From Trinickia symbiotica (GTDB lineage: Bacteria > Pseudomonadota > Gammaproteobacteria > Burkholderiales > Burkholderiaceae): a stretch of 64,000 nt of DNA. Position 1 is the stretch's first letter, and every line of letters starts with the position of its first letter. Shown piece by piece: positions 1 through 9,414 of the stretch. Location: the NCBI RefSeq assembly GCF_002934455.1, contig NZ_PTIR01000026.1, positions 1-64,000 on the forward strand, given 5' to 3'. The notes below the pieces were generated by a model. The model was not told where the DNA came from, ran no database searches, and was given only the letters and a program-made list of their open reading frames with translations. The position numbers and the translations under genes were made by a program.

Positions 1-856
1 CTACCTGCCGCAAGGCTGGACCGTCGGGCAATGGCGCGAGGCGCAGAAGGTCGCTCCGAAGAGCATTGTGAAGGCCGCGAAGCAGTCGATGGCCGCCCAG
101 GTGCGTGCGATGCTGATTCTCCAGGAACGCGGCGCGGCGACGCTCGACTACGGCAACAACATTCGCCAGATGGCGCTGGAAATGGGCGTCGAGAACGCGT
201 TCGACTTCCCGGGCTTTGTGCCGGCCTACATTCGCCCACTCTTCTGCGAAGGCAAGGGGCCTTTCCGCTGGGTTGCGCTATCGGGCGATCCCGAGGACAT
301 CTACAAGACCGACGCGATGGTCAAGCAGCTGATTCCTGACGATCCGCATCTGCACAACTGGCTCGACATTGCGCGCGAGCGCATCGCATTCCAGGGCCTG
401 CCGGCGCGGATCTGCTGGGTCGGCGTGAAAGATCGCTACCGCCTCGGCCAGGCGTTCAATGAGATGGTGAAGAACGGCGAACTGAAAGCGCCGATCGTGA
501 TCGGACGCGACCACCTCGACACGGGTTCAGTCGCCAGCCCGAATCGCGAGACGGAATCGATGAATGACGGTTCGGACGCGGTCAGCGACTGGCCGCTGCT
601 CAACGCACTGCTCAACACTGCGGGCGGTGCCTCATGGGTGTCGCTGCATCATGGCGGCGGCGTCGGGATGGGCTTTTCGCAACACTCGGGCGTCGTAATC
701 GTCGCTGACGGCACCGCTGACGCGCACGAACGACTGAGCCGCGTGCTGCTGAACGACCCGGCGACGGGCGTCATGCGCCATGCGGACGCCGGCTACGAAC
801 TCGCGCGGCAGACGGCCCTCGAGGCCGGCCTGAAGCTGCCGATGCTTGTCCGCTGA
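1..856 (+). CDS. hutU: Urocanate hydratase, C-terminal part (5' end outside window)
   Basis: This is the C-terminal part, about 284 residues, of urocanase, which hydrates urocanate to imidazolone propionate in cytoplasmic histidine degradation. The reading frame is open from base 2, so the start lies left of the window. The conserved glycine-rich segment [16 protein letters not shown], typical of the urocanase core, is encoded near 646-690, and the family ending [14 protein letters not shown] is intact. It is followed 39 bases later by hutF on the same strand, consistent with one hut operon. Family assignment is secure; nothing odd was seen in the visible part. Confidence 0.96.
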   Translation, partial: YLPQGWTVGQWREAQKVAPKSIVKAAKQSMAAQVRAMLILQERGAATLDYGNNIRQMALEMGVENAFDFPGFVPAYIRPLFCEGKGPFRWVALSGDPEDIYKTDAMVKQLIPDDPHLHNWLDIARERIAFQGLPARICWVGVKDRYRLGQAFNEMVKNGELKAPIVIGRDHLDTGSVASPNRETESMNDGSDAVSDWPLLNALLNTAGGASWVSLHHGGGVGMGFSQHSGVVIVADGTADAHERLSRVLLNDPATGVMRHADAGYELARQTALEAGLKLPMLVR

Positions 857-895
857 ACATGACGGCGGTTGACCGGGCGGATGATAGGACTCACG

Positions 896-2260
896 ATGCT
901 GTTCGCGGACCATGCCTACCTGCCGGATGGCTGGCGGCGCAACGTGCTGCTGCGCTGGGACGTCGCAGGCTCCCTCACCGAAGTGACGCCCGACACAGAT
1001 GCACCGGCCTGCGCCGCGCGTGCGGCGGGCCCGGTGCTGCCCGGCGTTCCAAACCTGCATTCGCACGCGTTCCAGCGCGCGATGGCTGGACTCACCGAAT
1101 ACCGCGCGAATGCTTCCGACAGCTTTTGGAGCTGGCGCGACCTGATGTACCGCTTCGCGCTGAAGATCACGCCGGACGCGCTCGCGGCGATCGCGCGCTG
1201 GCTGTATGTCGAGATGCTGAAGTGCGGCTACACGTCGGTGTGCGAATTCCACTACATGCATCACGCGCAGGACGGCTCGCGCTATCCGCAGATCGAGGAA
1301 CTTGGCGCACGCGTCGTCGGCGCGGCTCGCGACGCGGGGATTGGGATCACGATGCTGCCGGTCGCTTATCAGTTCAGCGGGTTCGGCAACAAACCGCCGC
1401 ACGACGATCAGCGTCGCTTCATCAATACGCCCGACGGATTGCTCGGGCTGCTTGATGCGCTGCGCCAAGCGGAGCCCGAACACGGCGCGCTCCGCTACGG
1501 CGTCGCGCCGCATTCGCCGCGCGCGGTGTCAGAGGCGGGTCTGCGTGCGCTGCTCGACTGCCTGCCAGATGACGCGCCCGTGCATATCCACGTCGCCGAG
1601 CAGACGGCCGAAGTCGACGATTGCGTGCGCGCGCACGGCGTGCGGCCCGTGCAGTGGCTGCTCGACCGCTTCGATGTCGGCGCCCGCTGGTGCCTCGTGC
1701 ACGCGACGCATGCTGATGCGATCGAAACCGCCGCGCTCGCGCGGAGCGGGGCGGTCGCGGGGCTGTGCCTGACGACGGAGGCAAATCTCGGCGATGGCAT
1801 ATTCCCGGCCGTCGACTATCTCGCGCACGGCGGCGTGATCGGCATTGGTTCCGACAGCCATGCCTCGGTCGACTGGCGTGCGGAGCTGCGCCTGCTCGAA
1901 TACGGGCAGCGGCTGGCAAATCGTGTGCGCAACGTGCTCGCGAGCGATACGCGGCCCTACGCCGCGGATCGCCTGTTCAATGCCTCGCTCGCCGGTGGCG
2001 CGCAGGCGAGCGGGCGACGCATCGGCGCGCTTCGAGAAGGTTGCCGCGCCGACTGGCTAGTTCTCGATCCAGATCATCCGGCGATTGCCGAGCACGAGAG
2101 CGACGCGTGGCTCTCTGGCGCAGTGTTCGCGGAGCACGGTGACACGCCGGTGCGCGACGTCTACACGGGCGGCGAATGCGTGGTGCGCGAACGCTGCCAT
2201 CGCGATCAAGCCGCCGCATATGCGGATTACCGCGCCGCACTGGCGCAACTGCTGTGCTGA
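896..2260 (+). CDS. hutF: Formimidoylglutamate deiminase
   Basis: HutF is a metal-dependent amidohydrolase that converts N-formimidoyl-L-glutamate to N-formyl-L-glutamate plus ammonia, the five-step branch of histidine degradation. The protein of about 455 residues has the metal-binding HxH in NLHSHAFQRAM near residue 60, a histidine in HIHVAEQ, a further histidine in LVHATHAD and the aspartate in GIGSDSHAS, all as expected for the family. The ATG at 896 is preferred because the homologous N-terminus begins MLFADHAYLPDGW; upstream in-frame starts at 869 and 881 are possible. It is the last hut gene before an unrelated LysR gene, and the full length suggests it works. Confidence 0.93.
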   Translation: MLFADHAYLPDGWRRNVLLRWDVAGSLTEVTPDTDAPACAARAAGPVLPGVPNLHSHAFQRAMAGLTEYRANASDSFWSWRDLMYRFALKITPDALAAIARWLYVEMLKCGYTSVCEFHYMHHAQDGSRYPQIEELGARVVGAARDAGIGITMLPVAYQFSGFGNKPPHDDQRRFINTPDGLLGLLDALRQAEPEHGALRYGVAPHSPRAVSEAGLRALLDCLPDDAPVHIHVAEQTAEVDDCVRAHGVRPVQWLLDRFDVGARWCLVHATHADAIETAALARSGAVAGLCLTTEANLGDGIFPAVDYLAHGGVIGIGSDSHASVDWRAELRLLEYGQRLANRVRNVLASDTRPYAADRLFNASLAGGAQASGRRIGALREGCRADWLVLDPDHPAIAEHESDAWLSGAVFAEHGDTPVRDVYTGGECVVRERCHRDQAAAYADYRAALAQLLC

Positions 2261-2391
2261 CACGCGGCCCCCGGCGCGTGCCGCGTGGCGGGTTACGCCG
2301 CTGCGGAAAACCTGGTGCGGGTGCGCTCTCGCGTGCCGTTGACGTGGGTGGCATCGGCGCACGCATCCACATAGCCTTTCGAGAGGGCGTC

Positions 2392-3341
2392 ATGTTGAAC
2401 ATGCTCCAACTAGAGACGTTCGCCGCGGTGGTAGAGCATCGCAGTTTCCGGAAGGCCGCAGCCAGCCTGAACATTTCTTCCGGAGCGGTTACCAGACGGG
2501 TCAAGGTGCTTGAGCAATCGCTGGGAGAGTTATTGCTGATCCGCGAGCCAACGGTTGCGCTCACGAAAGCTGGAGAGGATGTTTTGCGGTATCTCATGTC
2601 TGTCCGGCTACAGGAGGACGCATTGCTCCGGAGGCTGACGCCCGACGCATTGGCGACGACCGCAGTTGCCCTAGCCGTGAACGCCGATTCCCTTGCAACC
2701 TGGTTCGAGCCGGTCGCGCGGGAGCTTGCAAGGCTGCATGTGACTCTCGAGATTGTCGTGGACGATCAGGATCACACGCTCAAAGCGTTGGCCCGCGGTG
2801 ACGTGAAAGGATGTTTGTCGACGCAGCACAGACCAGTCGATGGGTTTTTGGCCGAGCCAGTCGGGCAGATGCGCTATCAATGTGTCGCCACGCCGGAATT
2901 TGCCTGCAAGCATTTTGCTGGAGGTATGGCTCTGGCGAATGTGCTAAAGGCGCCAGCCGTACTATTTGACAGAAAGGACACCTTGCACGATACCTTCCTC
3001 GAGTCGCGCTTTGGGGGGCAGTAGGTAGGTACGTCAAGCACTATTTTCCGGCACCAATATCGTTGCTCAACGCGATTCTCGACGGTCTCGGTTATGGACT
3101 GGTGCCCGCAATGCAGGCGGAGTCACTGATTGGCCACGGCAAGCTAGTCGTTCTTGCCCCGGAGCACGATCTGATGGTCGATCTTTATTGGCATCACAGG
3201 GAGTCGGAACCCGAACCGCTGGCGAAGCTCAACGCCCTGATCGTTCATGGCGCCCGGCAGAGTCTGATCCAGCCGGCTCCGATGGGCAAAGACGCCGTTG
3301 CGCGATCCTCATGTATCGGACGCGACGGCGAAAGAATGTGA
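2392..3341 (+). pseudogene. ArgP/LysG-type LysR regulator, frameshifted
   Basis: This is a LysR-family regulator of the ArgP (IciA)/LysG subgroup. Residues 1-60 form the winged HTH (MLQLETFAAVVEHRSFRKAA), followed by a substrate-binding domain containing VNADSLATWF. The frame beginning at ATG 2392, preceded by GAGAGGG, stops at 3022-3024. The homologous C-terminal part, with YGLVPAMQ and LYWHH, continues in the next frame to 3341. The 6311-7195 paralogue aligns through the junction without gaps if the G6 run at 3013-3018 were G7. So one base is missing: natural inactivation or a homopolymer sequencing error. ArgP-type proteins usually sense basic amino acids and control exporters or catabolic genes. 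Its 3' end overlaps the convergent transporter gene. Confidence 0.82.
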
Positions 3342-4548
3342 TTTGCCGTACACAAAGAGGGCAAGCGGATGCAGCAAGCCCCGCTGGAAGAGGGAGCCAG
3401 CCGGTCAATTTGTCGATGCCCGTCCAGTGGAGCGCTATGACGAGCAGGGATGTCGTGGCTCCAGAGAGCAGCATCATAGATGCACAGCGCGGTGTCACGC
3501 AAAACCCGGCTTCATGCAGGATAAACAGTAATCCGACGGCCGAAACATAGACAATGTTAAGCGCCACGATGGTTGAGACGATAGCCTCACCGTCAGTTGC
3601 GGTAGTGCAACCGATTAAAATGATCAGCATTCTCCACGCGTGGCCGTGTCCACTGCTCGTGAGATGCAGGTCCTCCAGTGCGCAGTTCATCGCACGGACG
3701 ACTGCGGTTCCCGAGCCAAGCGCAGCGAGAAGGATGGCGCCAATGCATAGCAGCCCTGTCGGCTCGCCGGTCTGTAGCAAGATCGAGGGAATGGCGCTGG
3801 CGGCGTCAGTTACGCCGGACAGTTTTCCAGCACGAAGCGCTGCGACGACCGTTGCGGCTGGAAGAAATCCGGTAGCCAGGAGGAAAGCACCCGCAAGCCC
3901 GCAGCCCAGCGAAGCATCTGCGGGGCGACGTGCCGCGATCACGAACTGTTGATAGTCGGACCCTGTGACGACGAGAAATATGATCGCGGCGATGGTGACC
4001 AGCGTCTCAGCCGGAGGGGCGACGCGTACGTCGCGGATGAACGATGGCCACGCATGCACGTACAGAGCCAAGCCGTTCGACTCGAATAATACATGCAGGA
4101 GGGCAAGGTTGGTCCCCAGGAGGCAGAACGCGAAAAGCATCGCTGCCAATTCCAGTTCAATGGCAGACATCACCAGCAGCCCTATCGCAATTAACGCTAG
4201 CGCCTGGGTTGCCGGAAGTCCGCACGCCTTGAGCACGGCGATGCCGCCATGGATTTGGGCCGCGAGGACCCCGGTCATCCAGAAGAGTGACAGGAACGCC
4301 ACCAGTTTGCGGACTGCGGGTCCATAGCGCTGACCGAATACGTTCCAAATCGGTTCGCGCCCCCGCCAGAGAGCAGGTGCGGCCATCGCGAGCGCGAGCA
4401 TGCCCAGAGCCGTTACGATCGCATAAAGACTACCTGCCATCCCGGAATGGATCGCCATCTCTCCCGAGCCAAGCAGGAACGCGACACCATAGCTCGCCGA
4501 CACCAAAAGTGCGCCCACACGGATGGCACCTAGCCTGCGCTGAGTCAT
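3229..4548 (-). CDS. SSS-type (sodium/solute symporter-like) inner-membrane transporter
   Basis: This is a multi-pass inner-membrane protein of about 439 residues with roughly 12 hydrophobic segments. The segment near residues 200-230, TGSDYQQFVIAARRP then a glycine-rich helix, resembles the conserved TGxDxxQRxxAA region of the solute:sodium symporter family with the LeuT fold; similarity is distant and the substrate is unknown. ATG 4548 is chosen because GGGAG lies six bases upstream and the codon overlaps the desaturase stop as ATGA, suggesting translational coupling. The 3' end overlaps the convergent regulator remnant by about 110 bases, so the basic C-terminal tail may be an extension. 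Flanking ArgP-type regulators make an amino acid or amine substrate plausible (inference). Confidence 0.72.
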   Translation of the reverse strand: MTQRRLGAIRVGALLVSASYGVAFLLGSGEMAIHSGMAGSLYAIVTALGMLALAMAAPALWRGREPIWNVFGQRYGPAVRKLVAFLSLFWMTGVLAAQIHGGIAVLKACGLPATQALALIAIGLLVMSAIELELAAMLFAFCLLGTNLALLHVLFESNGLALYVHAWPSFIRDVRVAPPAETLVTIAAIIFLVVTGSDYQQFVIAARRPADASLGCGLAGAFLLATGFLPAATVVAALRAGKLSGVTDAASAIPSILLQTGEPTGLLCIGAILLAALGSGTAVVRAMNCALEDLHLTSSGHGHAWRMLIILIGCTTATDGEAIVSTIVALNIVYVSAVGLLFILHEAGFCVTPRCASMMLLSGATTSLLVIALHWTGIDKLTGWLPLPAGLAASACPLCVRQITFFRRRVRYMRIAQRRLCPSEPAGSDSAGRHERSGR

Positions 4549-5492
4549 CGTTGCTCCCCGATGGAATATTCCCATTCGCGGACCACCGCGTCCGGACCGC
4601 GAAAGTATGAATTACATACTCTGGCGGCCCGACTGAAAGTCGGCAACTGCAAAAGTTCGCGCTGGGCGTTGGCCAGCCGATGGTAGGGAACCGAGGGCAT
4701 CAGGTGATGCGTCAGATGGTACCCATTATTGTGCGGATGAATGATCCATCGCCATATGCCGTGTGAGCAGACGTCGCGTGTGTAATTAAAGATGCCGCTG
4801 GGGCGTCGGCCAAAGTGGTCACAGAGCTCGCGAAACGTGGTGATCGCGTGAAAGACAGTGGCTCTGGCCAGCATCCACACTCCAAAGAACAGCGTCGCCG
4901 CATGAAGTCCCAGTGCAAGTGCCGTGACACATAAGAGTACTGTCCACCATCCCGCTATCCCCGTTCGCCGCGACCAACTGATTTTCGGCTGATGTAGATG
5001 ACCGAACGCCGAGCTTGACCATGCGGCTGGCGTCAGGAGTAGCGTGCGAAACGGCCTTCGCCAGGTATGACCTTGCTGCTGATGGACGGCGATAAAGTCG
5101 GGATCGGCGTTCGAATCACCGAGCCATGCATGATGACGTGCGTGTTGCTCACGATAGACGGCAAGGCTATTGAACAGCGCGGGCGCAAGGAAGAGCCGCG
5201 CGATTGCGTCATTAATCCGGGTCGATCGTGCGAGGTTCCGGTGCGCGGCGTCGTGGAGAAGGTTTCCCAGCGCGCGCTGCCGGTTTCCGACCCAAACGAT
5301 TGTTGCCGGGCACGACCACCAGCCAAACCGATGCAAAAGCACCATCGCCACAGCGATGCTCGACCAGTCAAAGACGAGGTCGACTGTTACCCTGAACAGG
5401 TCACGAGACGTCATCTCCTGATAAGCGTTGCTCCAATCCCGGAACGCGGAGCGGATGACATCCTGATCGTGAATTACGGCGCGATGACTCAT
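4545..5492 (-). CDS. Membrane fatty acid desaturase/hydroxylase superfamily enzyme
   Basis: This is a di-iron integral-membrane oxygenase of about 315 residues. All three histidine boxes are present: HDAAH at 80-84, HARHH at 117-121 and HLTHH at 259-263, with hydrophobic segments between them. Such enzymes use O2 and an electron donor to desaturate or hydroxylate lipids or, in some subfamilies, other substrates. ATG 5492 follows GGGAGG at good spacing and is preferred over ATG 5519. The stop overlaps the transporter start (ATGA). Because two ArgP-type regulators flank the pair, the substrate may be an amino acid derivative or aminolipid rather than an ordinary phospholipid acyl chain; that is inference. 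Confidence 0.85.
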   Translation of the reverse strand: MSHRAVIHDQDVIRSAFRDWSNAYQEMTSRDLFRVTVDLVFDWSSIAVAMVLLHRFGWWSCPATIVWVGNRQRALGNLLHDAAHRNLARSTRINDAIARLFLAPALFNSLAVYREQHARHHAWLGDSNADPDFIAVHQQQGHTWRRPFRTLLLTPAAWSSSAFGHLHQPKISWSRRTGIAGWWTVLLCVTALALGLHAATLFFGVWMLARATVFHAITTFRELCDHFGRRPSGIFNYTRDVCSHGIWRWIIHPHNNGYHLTHHLMPSVPYHRLANAQRELLQLPTFSRAARVCNSYFRGPDAVVREWEYSIGEQR

Positions 5493-5771
5493 CGATAACC
5501 TCCCGTCGTGGTTGCTCATTCCACCTGGCGAACAGGAGACATAGTGCAGGCGGGCGGCAACTGAGCCTTGATCTTAGGAAACAATCGAGCCGTCGCTGAG
5601 CCGCTGCGAAAATTTGAGCGGCGTTGATTTATGGACAGCGGCATGCATGAGGGATGCCTTCCCGCTAACCTAGTGCCCGGAATTGGAAGTTGGAAACTTC
5701 GATCCGTGCAGTCCGACAATTGCTGCGGATCAGGCAGAACGGTGGTACGAGTTCCTACGAAGAGAAGGTCA

Positions 5772-6014
5772 ATGGCTACTGGACGAAGCTCGTTGCGTTT
5801 GATAGTTGAGGATTGGCTCGCCCCGGATCCCCAGAAGGGCATTTGCGTCACAGAGTTCAGAAGGGGGCGATCCCGACGCCAATGCTATGTGTGCGTCGAA
5901 ACAGTAAGAACAGGAGGCCCTGTATCGCTGTTCTTCTTTCGTCACCAGGACGGTTACTGGCGCATTTTCCCCCCAGATCGGGACCGCCCGGCAATGCGAA
6001 CGACGGGCTCTTGA
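5772..6014 (+). CDS. Small conserved-looking hypothetical protein
   Basis: This is an 80-residue basic and aromatic protein with no recognised domain. ATG 5772 follows AGAAGG by three bases, so the start is supported. The segment RRQCYVCVE and the ending SLFFFRHQDGYWRIFPP look like a compact beta-rich protein, and I have an impression of similar short Burkholderia proteins, but no family can be named. It lies between the divergent desaturase operon and the second ArgP-type regulator. A longer frame upstream to 5631 is probably not translated. It could be spurious. Confidence 0.5.
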   Translation: MATGRSSLRLIVEDWLAPDPQKGICVTEFRRGRSRRQCYVCVETVRTGGPVSLFFFRHQDGYWRIFPPDRDRPAMRTTGS

Positions 6015-6310
6015 GCACTATAACTCACCGCACTGCTCTGCATTGCTGTAGGGCAATGCTGTGTCGCTAGACTTATTGTCTTCAGTATTCGCAGCACGAC
6101 ATTTCCGTGGCTTCGTAGACCTGCCGATGGGCGAGCGACAGCGGGATTCGAGCCTCCATTCGAGGGCAGGCGCGCGATCGGCTGCTGCCTTATGGAGTTA
6201 GCCTTCGCAAGTCAGATGAGGCACTGCAGATGATGCTCATCCATTTCTGGCGGTTCCCTTGATCCCAGGACCCGCTCATCCAAAATTGGGACAGCACATT
6301 TCCGAGCGTC
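6015..6310. other. Intergenic region with a small hairpin
   Basis: About 300 bases upstream of the second ArgP-type gene hold no convincing gene. A perfect inverted repeat (GCATTGC, six-base loop, GCAATGC) sits at 6040-6059 just after the small gene, but no T-run follows, so it is at best a weak terminator. The rest should contain the LysR promoter; no clear -35/-10 pair could be assigned. Confidence 0.4.
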
Positions 6311-7195
6311 ATGAACTTCGATCCCCAACAGCTCCAGACCTTTGCTGTCGTCGTCGAAACCGGGAACTATGCTCGGGCGGCAAGCATATTGAACATCTCT
6401 AGAGCTGCCGTTTCGCAAAGGATCATCTCGCTCGAGGAAAGATTCGGGACGCCCTTACTGGTTCGCAAAGGCATGATGCTGACTCCGTCGGGCGAGAGGC
6501 TGCTTGAGCACGTACAAAAGCAAAAGCTTCTGGAGGCCGACACTCTTGAACGAATAAAACCGGGTGCCGGAAGCCGGGCGAGGCTCGGTATTGCCGTCAA
6601 CGCCGACTCTCTGGCGACGTGGTTCGGACCAGTCGCCTGCGCCATCGCAAAAGAGAACGTAGCGCTCGAAGTGATCGTTGATGATCAAGATCACACATTG
6701 GCAGTCCTTGCGCGCGGCGAGGCCATGGGGTGTGTTTCGACAGCGCGCGTCGCTCCGATCGGATTCATTGCCGAGCCGATCGGAGCGATGGAATACGAGT
6801 GCGTTGCTACACCGTCCTTCGCTCGGTTGAACTTTCTTCATGGCATGACGCTGCGAGACATTCTTGCTGCTCCCGCTGTATTGTTCAACAAGAAGGATGC
6901 ATTGCATGCGATGTTTCTGGAGCAGTTGCTTGGCTTTCCGGTGACCGGCTATGCCACGCATTACTTCCCGTCGCCAGACGCCCTGCTGACCGCCATCCTG
7001 GCAGGCGTCGGATATGGCCTCGTTCCGACTTTCCAGATCGGTCCATTGATTCAGTCCGGCGATCTCGTGCCGCTGGCGCCGAACCACAGAGTGTCGGTTA
7101 AGCTCTATTGGCATCACTGGAAGTCGGCGCCGCCCAACGCACAGATGATCAGCGACGTGGTGATGCGTCAGGCGCGTCAAGTTTTAATCCAATGA
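6311..7195 (+). CDS. ArgP/LysG-type LysR transcriptional regulator
   Basis: This 294-residue LysR regulator has an N-terminal winged HTH (residues 4-60, QQLQTFAVVVETGNYARAA) and an effector domain with VNADSLATWF, VDDQDHT and LYWHHW, all markers of the ArgP/LysG subgroup that senses lysine or arginine and often drives an amino acid exporter. It is intact and closely parallels the frameshifted copy at 2392-3341. The family usually acts on a nearby or divergent gene, so the desaturase-transporter operon or the downstream ACT-domain gene are likely targets (inference). ATG 6311 is the first in-frame start matching the family N-terminus. Confidence 0.9.
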   Translation: MNFDPQQLQTFAVVVETGNYARAASILNISRAAVSQRIISLEERFGTPLLVRKGMMLTPSGERLLEHVQKQKLLEADTLERIKPGAGSRARLGIAVNADSLATWFGPVACAIAKENVALEVIVDDQDHTLAVLARGEAMGCVSTARVAPIGFIAEPIGAMEYECVATPSFARLNFLHGMTLRDILAAPAVLFNKKDALHAMFLEQLLGFPVTGYATHYFPSPDALLTAILAGVGYGLVPTFQIGPLIQSGDLVPLAPNHRVSVKLYWHHWKSAPPNAQMISDVVMRQARQVLIQ

Positions 7196-7340
7196 GCGGC
7201 GATGTCGTGAATCCGGCAAAGGCCAGTACTGCCGACGACTAACCCTTGAGCACTTCACTTTCATCGGGAGCCACCTATACAAGATCGCGCAGCATTTTGG
7301 CCGGTTAGCGTAACGGTACAAACAATTATGGAGAGGAACG

Positions 7341-7745
7341 TTGGGCGAAAAAAACCTGATCAGACTGTGTGCGACGCTCAATCCGTATATGGATGAGGCC
7401 ATCTACGTCTATTGCTCCTTTCCTGATTTCCTGGTACCAGCCGGTCTGCGGACCCTTTGCACCATGCGCGAGCGAGAAGGGCTGACGGCCGTCGTGGAAC
7501 GCTCGGATGCCGAGGGCCTTAACCTTTCGTTTACGTTCGATGCCCGCCTCATAACGCTGACAGTTCACTCGAGCTTGGAAGCGATTGGACTTATCGCTGT
7601 CATCAGCCGCAAACTGGCGGAAGCCGAGATTCCATGCAACGTGATCGCCGGGTATTGCCACGATCATCTGCTCGTACCGGTCCAACGAGCTGGCGAGGCA
7701 ATGACATTGCTGCATGAAATAGCCGCGTCAGCCACTGAATTGTAG
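7341..7745 (+). CDS. ACT-domain protein (DUF2241-like), TTG start
   Basis: This 134-residue protein has an N-terminal segment LNPYMDEAIYVYCSFPD and a C-terminal ACT-like fold with LITLTVHSSLEAIG and NVIAGYCHDHLLVP. That pattern matches small stand-alone ACT proteins (DUF2241 type) thought to bind amino acids. No ATG is available in frame; TTG 7341 is chosen because GGAGAGGA lies at 7330-7337. The rare start suggests low translation. It follows the intact ArgP-type regulator by 145 bases, which fits an amino-acid-responsive locus. Confidence 0.78.
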   Translation: MGEKNLIRLCATLNPYMDEAIYVYCSFPDFLVPAGLRTLCTMREREGLTAVVERSDAEGLNLSFTFDARLITLTVHSSLEAIGLIAVISRKLAEAEIPCNVIAGYCHDHLLVPVQRAGEAMTLLHEIAASATEL

Positions 7746-7978
7746 CTTGGCAACCGAAGTCCACGGACGGCCCGTTAGTTTTCCTTGTCGGTGGAAAGAT
7801 AACTTGAAGGCGGTCGATTACAACTTGCGCGAACACAATGTATTGAATAAATTCGTCAGAAAATCAGATATTGTGGACCATCAAAGGGCAAACGGTAGCA
7901 TGTCGGGCGATCGCGTCAAGGCATACTCCGCGACGCAGCCTATGTGCCTATTTCGCTCAAAGCTGGAGAGCAGCAAGC

Positions 7979-8543
7979 ATGTCTGAATCGACCGATGACC
8001 GGCCGGCCCCGAGTTTGTACGAAGCGAATGAGCAACATTGTACGAGCCATTCACCTCGACAAACTGAGGAGGTCAAGGCGCTCATTATGCGCCTCAATGA
8101 ACGCCTTCGAAAGCGTGATCGTCGCATTAAATTGCTCGAACTTGCCCTTGCTCGCACTGTGCTGATGCATCAAGTCTGGGCGTCGCATCTTGAGCGCAAG
8201 CTCGACCGGTCGTTTGTTTCTGACGCGGGTACACAACCAAAAGTCGATGGACGAAGATCCGATTCTACGCACGCGTGTGCTGATGAACATCCCGCCGGAG
8301 GCGTGGTTGTGCACCTTCCTCATTTGACACGTACACTCGAGGCACTTTTTGACGTAATGCGAGAGCACTGGACGGAATGGGACCCTGAGCGGCCCCCCAA
8401 AATCCTCCACCGTTGCACGTGCCATTGACGACAAGCTGGGCCTCAAAGGCCAAGCTAATGGCGAAGCTTCGCGAAGCGCCCAGACGTTCGCCGCGGCAAT
8501 TAGACCGGATTTTGCCAGCGAATCTGATGGCCGCCACCGCTGA
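7979..8543 (+). pseudogene. Accessory-element hypothetical protein, frameshifted
   Basis: The frame from ATG 7979 encodes a helical region rich in charged residues (about 40-75, RLNERLRKRDRRIKLLEL), then HLTRTLEALFDVMREHW and ERPPK. It then runs into an unrelated 8-residue ending at 8428. In the next frame, from 8400 to TGA 8543, a protein-like sequence continues directly after PPK: SSTVARAIDDKLGL, then SAQTFAAAIRPD. Removing one C from the C6 run at 8393-8398 joins the two into about 187 residues. Function is unknown. This is either a recent indel in a homopolymer or a sequence error. It stands at the left edge of the conjugation module. Confidence 0.6.
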
Positions 8544-8660
8544 TAGTCGTTCTCCGACGGGATGTTCCGACAGCATGACGGAATTGCCCGTCAGGCCACT
8601 GCACTGCTTTAATGGGACCCATGCAGCAATTTGTTCGGATAAAGCAGTCGGAGGTCGAAC

Positions 8661-8894
8661 ATGCCAGTACAGTTGCGGGCCGCGGGCGCTATCTTGCGGC
8701 GTGCCCAGGTTGAGAACGAAGTTGGACTGAAGCGTTCGACGATATACCAAAGAATGCAGGAGGGCACATTTCCGCGCCCCATCCGCCTCGGGGACCGTGC
8801 CGTCGGCTGGCGCGCCACCGATATCGAAAACTTCCTAGAAGATCCCGCCGGATACCGTGCATGTTCGAACGACCAGGAGGCGGTCGATGACTGA
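8661..8894 (+). CDS. AlpA-family HTH regulator
   Basis: This 77-residue protein has the MerR-like winged helix of phage AlpA/excisionase-type regulators: VGLKRSTIYQRMQEGTFPRPIRLG followed by VGWRATDIENFL. Such proteins activate integrase or excisionase genes, or serve as recombination directionality factors, on integrative elements. No integrase is in the window, so its target is not visible. It overlaps the next small gene by eight bases. Confidence 0.8.
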   Translation: MPVQLRAAGAILRRAQVENEVGLKRSTIYQRMQEGTFPRPIRLGDRAVGWRATDIENFLEDPAGYRACSNDQEAVDD

Positions 8895-9174
8895 ACAACA
8901 GGCAGCTATTTCTGTCGATGCGCGATTGGACAACTGGGCCAGTGTGAACCGTGGTCACTACGACCCGGTAGACGCGGCGCTCGTCGAGCAGGCCTGGCAG
9001 CGGCTGGCACCGCGCCATATGGAATTGCTGCGCATGGCCTATCTGTGGCGCGCCGGCCGGGAGGTCATCTGCCGAAGACTGAAGATCCCGCGCTGCCCAT
9101 GGCGTCGATACGAGCTTGAGCTCGCGTCAGCGAAGGACGCGCTGGCGGGCCTGTTGTCGGCGAAACGAAATTAA
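8887..9174 (+). CDS. Small hypothetical protein, possibly HTH-like
   Basis: This 95-residue protein begins at ATG 8887 inside the end of the AlpA-like gene and follows GGAGGCGG. The C-terminal half, LLRMAYLWRAGREVICRRL then WRRYELELASAKDALAGLL, resembles the helix-turn-helix layout of small phage antitermination or sigma-like proteins, but no family can be named with confidence. It is translationally linked to the AlpA-like gene and may be a regulator of the downstream transfer operon (inference). Confidence 0.6.
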   Translation: MTEQQAAISVDARLDNWASVNRGHYDPVDAALVEQAWQRLAPRHMELLRMAYLWRAGREVICRRLKIPRCPWRRYELELASAKDALAGLLSAKRN

Positions 9175-9414
9175 CTAAGAGACCCTGACAATCTGTTCCG
9201 GTCGAGATTCAACAGCACGACCGAGTACGCGTTAGCGGCCCCGATTTACCGACGTGTATGCGCGGCGACGACAGCCTCAATTCACCCAGCCCTCGCGGTT
9301 TCTGTCGTTGTCTCCGATCCCCCTTGAACTCGCGGTCAGCCTCCCGGCGCCGCGGGTTCCTTTTTCTTCGGCGTCCGTTTAGGTACATCGGTGGCTATCG
9401 ATGGGAGACGGATC

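Noticed and set aside
1422-1919. Long antisense open frame opposite hutF
   Set aside because: Arginine- and alanine-rich shadow typical of GC-rich DNA.
3515-3525. Reverse-strand nic-like TATCCTGC
   Set aside because: It lies inside the transporter coding sequence, and an 8-mer is expected about twice by chance in the window.
5516-5851. Minus-strand open frame of 111 codons upstream of the desaturase
   Set aside because: No ribosome site, odd composition and conflict with the better supported plus-strand gene at 5772.
7747-7986. Open frame of 79 codons upstream of the frameshifted hypothetical gene
   Set aside because: No protein-like character, no good ribosome site and overlap with a better start at 7979.
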